64,000 nucleotides of DNA from Brassica napus (taxonomy: Eukaryota; Streptophyta; Magnoliopsida; Brassicales; Brassicaceae): contig NC_063452.1 of assembly GCF_020379485.1 (NCBI RefSeq), positions 34,371,608 through 34,435,607 on the forward strand, in the 5' to 3' direction. The notes below the pieces were generated by a model. That model was not told the DNA's origin, ran no database searches, and saw nothing but the letters and a program-made list of their open reading frames with translations. Below are positions 61,771-64,000 of this stretch, piece after piece. Made by a program: the position numbers and the translations under genes. Each line of letters opens with the position of its first letter. The stretch's first letter is position 1.

Positions 61771-64000
61771 TTGATTTGGATACATAAAAATAGTGGAGAC
61801 TCAATAGGAGTCTAATCATTCCAGTTTTCCTGTTTGGGAAAATGATAACTTCTTCGTCATTCTACTCAAACCAGGATGAATCGCGATGTAAGAAGCTTGA
61901 TTTGGATACATAAAGTAGTGGACAATCACCAAGAAGTTGAATAAATTTCATAGGAGTTAGGATGAAGAAGCTATCCCACTTTCAAAGCAAGGGATCCCTG
62001 TTTTCCTGTTTGGGAAAATTACAACTTGTTCGTCATTCTAATCAAACCAGGATGAATCGCGATGTAAGAAGCTTGATTTGGATACATAAAGTAGTGGAGA
62101 CTCCCCAGGAAGTTGAATAAATCTCATACGAGTTAGGATGAAGAAGCTATCCGACTGTCAAATCAAATGATCCCAGTTTTCCTGTTTGGGAATATGACAA
62201 CTTCTTCGTCATTCTAATCAAACCAGGATGAATCACTGTGTAAGAAGCTTGATTTGGATACATAATGTAGTGGAGAATCACCAGGAAGTTGAATAAATCT
62301 CATAGGCGTTAGGATGATGAAGCTATCCCACTATCAAATCAGGTTATCCCAGTTTTTCTTTTTGGGAATATAACAACTTCTTCGTCATTCTAATCAAACC
62401 AGGATGAAACATGGTGTAAGAAGCTTGATTTGGATACATAAAGTAGTGGAAACTCACCAGGAAGTTGAATAAATCTCATAGGAGTTAGGATGAAGAAGCT
62501 ATCCCACTTTCAAAGCAAGGGATCCCAATTTTCCTGTTTGGGAATATTACAACTTCTTCGTCATTCTAATCAAACCAGGATGAGTTGGGATGTAGAAGCT
62601 TGATTTGTATACATAAAGTATTGGACAATCACCAGGAAGTTGAATAAATTTCATAGGAGTTAGGATGAAGAGGCTATCCCACTGTTAAATCAGGTGATCC
62701 CAGTTTTCCTGTTTGGGAATATGACAACTTCTTCGTCATTCTAATCAAACCAGGATGAGTCGGGATGTAAGAAGCTTGATTTGGATACATAAAGTAGGGG
62801 ACAATCACCAGGAAGTTGAATAAATTTCATAGGAGTTAGGATGAAGAAGCTATCCCACTTTCAAAGCAAGGGATCCCAGTTTTCCTATTTGGGAAAATGA
62901 CAATTTTTTCGTCATTCTAATCAAACCAGGATGAATCACGATGTAAGAAGCTTGATTTGGATACATAAAGTAGTGGACAATCACCAGGAAGTTGAATAAA
63001 TTTCATAGGAGTTAGGATGAAGAAGATATCCCACTTTCAAAGCAAGGGATCGCAATTTTCTTGTTTGGGAATATAACAACTTGTTCGTTATTCTAATCAA
63101 ACCAGGATGAATCGAGATCTAAGAAGCTTGATTTGGATACATAAAGTAGTTGAGACTCCCCAGGAAGTTGAATAAATCTCATACGAGTTAGGATAAAGAA
63201 GCTATCCGATTGTCAAATCAAATGATCCCAGTTTTCCTGTTTGGGAATATGACAACTTCTTCGTCATTCTAATCAAACCAGGATGAATCACGGTGTAAGA
63301 AGCTTGATTTGGATACATAATGTAGTGGAGAATCACCAGGAAGTTGAATAAATCTCATAGGAGTTAGGATGAAGAAGCTATCCCACTTTCAAACAAAGGG
63401 ATCCCAATTTTCCTGTTTGGGAATATGACAACTTCTTCGTCATTCTATTCAAACTAGGATGATTTGGGATGTAAGAAGCTTGATTTGGATACATAAAGAA
63501 GTGGACAATCACCAGGAAGTTTAATAAATGTCATAGCAGTTAGGATGAAGAAGTTATCCCACTTTCAAAGCAAGGGATCCCAATTTTCCTGTTTGGGAAT
63601 AGGACAACTTCTTCGTCATTCTAATCAAACCAGGATGAGTCGGGATGTAAGAAGCTTGATTTGGATACATAAAGTAGTGGACAATCACCAGGAAGTTGAA
63701 TAAATGTCATAGGAGTTAGGATGAAGAAGCTATCCCACTTTCAAAGCAAGGGATCCCAGTTTTCTTGTTTGGGAATATGACAACTTCTTCGTCATTCTAA
63801 TCAAGCAAAGATGAGTCGCGATGTAAGAATCTTGATTTGGATACATAAAGTAGGGGAAAATCACCAGGAAGTTGAATAAATGTCATAGGAGTTAGGATGA
63901 AGAAGATATCCCACTTTCAAAGCAAGGGATCCAGTTTTCCTGTTTGGGAATATGACAACTTCTTCGTCATTCTAATCAAACCAGGATGAGTCGCGATGTA
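61771..64000 (+). repeat. 18-monomer higher-order repeat, copy 8, cut by the window end
   Basis: The short monomer is 126 bp (61771-61896). CTCCCCAGG with CATACGAG and CCGACTGTC near 62100-62160, GGCGTTAGGATGATG, GAGTTGGGATGTAGAAGC and GATTTGTATAC follow in the order of copies 2 and 3. The last visible bases, GAGTCGCGATGTA, match the point in copy 2 that is 2229 bp from its start. The array therefore clearly continues beyond the window. Confidence 0.82.

Larger units (their letters stand above)
50786..64000 (+). repeat. 176-bp centromeric satellite array, CentBr-like, right of the gap
   Basis: This is the same monomer in the same orientation as left of the gap. From 50786 to about 54170 the monomers are irregular, with many one- to three-base indels and no clear higher-order pattern. 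From 54171 onward the order of variant monomers repeats that seen from 34356. The window ends inside a monomer, in the tail just after GAGTCGCGATGTA. No gene or mobile element is visible. Confidence 0.92.
54171..64000 (+). repeat. Macro-duplication of about 19.8 kb offset, right copy
   Basis: This is the second occurrence of the block beginning with the 155-bp monomer and continuing into 18-mer units. The unit at 58659 shares with the one at 38848 a T8 tract followed by GTCTGGG (61523 and 41711) and CATTCTTATC, which points to pairing of specific units and not just family likeness. The assembled offset includes the 100-N placeholder, so the true offset differs. Confidence 0.6.

Noticed and set aside
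1..64000. Regular repeats considered as a CRISPR array
   Set aside because: The whole 176-bp unit is conserved. There is no alternation of a short constant repeat with unrelated spacers, and no cas genes are present.
1..64000. Hidden transposon, tRNA, rRNA or telomeric repeat
   Set aside because: Reading through the window, I saw no stretch that fails to align to the 176-bp monomer, and no TTTAGGG tracts, terminal repeats or RNA gene motifs.

Overview
The window is one block of centromere-type satellite DNA. A tandem repeat of about 176 bp runs from base 1 to base 64000, always in the same orientation, for roughly 365 monomers, and is broken only by a 100-base run of N at 50686-50785. Each monomer carries a HindIII site (AAGCTT) and usually a BamHI site (GGATCC). 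From memory, length and sequence match the Brassica centromeric satellite CentBr (the 176-bp HindIII family of Brassica and its relatives), probably the CentBr1 type. The likely source is therefore a pericentromere or centromere of a Brassica-group crucifer (B. rapa, B. oleracea, B. napus, or a close relative such as Raphanus). I could not run a database search, so the species stays open.

There are no genes. I saw no supportable coding region, tRNA, rRNA, transposon, CRISPR array or origin. The longest open frames are 61-70 codons, lie inside the repeat, and exist only where small indels remove a stop.

Layout. (1) 1-8234: monomers in a noisy alternation of about three subtypes, with a 160-bp deleted monomer at 1577-1736. 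(2) 8235-27861: an 11-monomer higher-order repeat of about 1.93 kb. It is clearest as three tandem copies at 22075-27861, with full or partial relatives at 8235, 10161, 14888, 16118 and 21375. (3) 27862-34355: mostly ordinary monomers with a few divergent ones (30300-30600). (4) 34356-35739: an eight-monomer block that includes a 155-bp short monomer. (5) 35740-50685: an 18-monomer higher-order repeat of about 3.11 kb (17 full monomers plus one of about 127 bp), four full copies and a fifth cut by the gap. (6) 50786-54170: disordered monomers rich in small indels. (7) 54171-64000: a second copy of blocks 4 and 5, about 19.8 kb downstream of the first, with two full 18-mers and a third cut by the window end.

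The main interest is architectural. Two higher-order repeat families, 11-mer and 18-mer, sit in one array. A macro-duplication of about 19.8 kb copies several 18-mer units at once. A short patch typical of the 11-mer family lies inside one 18-mer copy. Each monomer also has an imperfect inverted repeat that could fold its second half into a hairpin. The quality of the assembly around the gap limits what can be concluded there.
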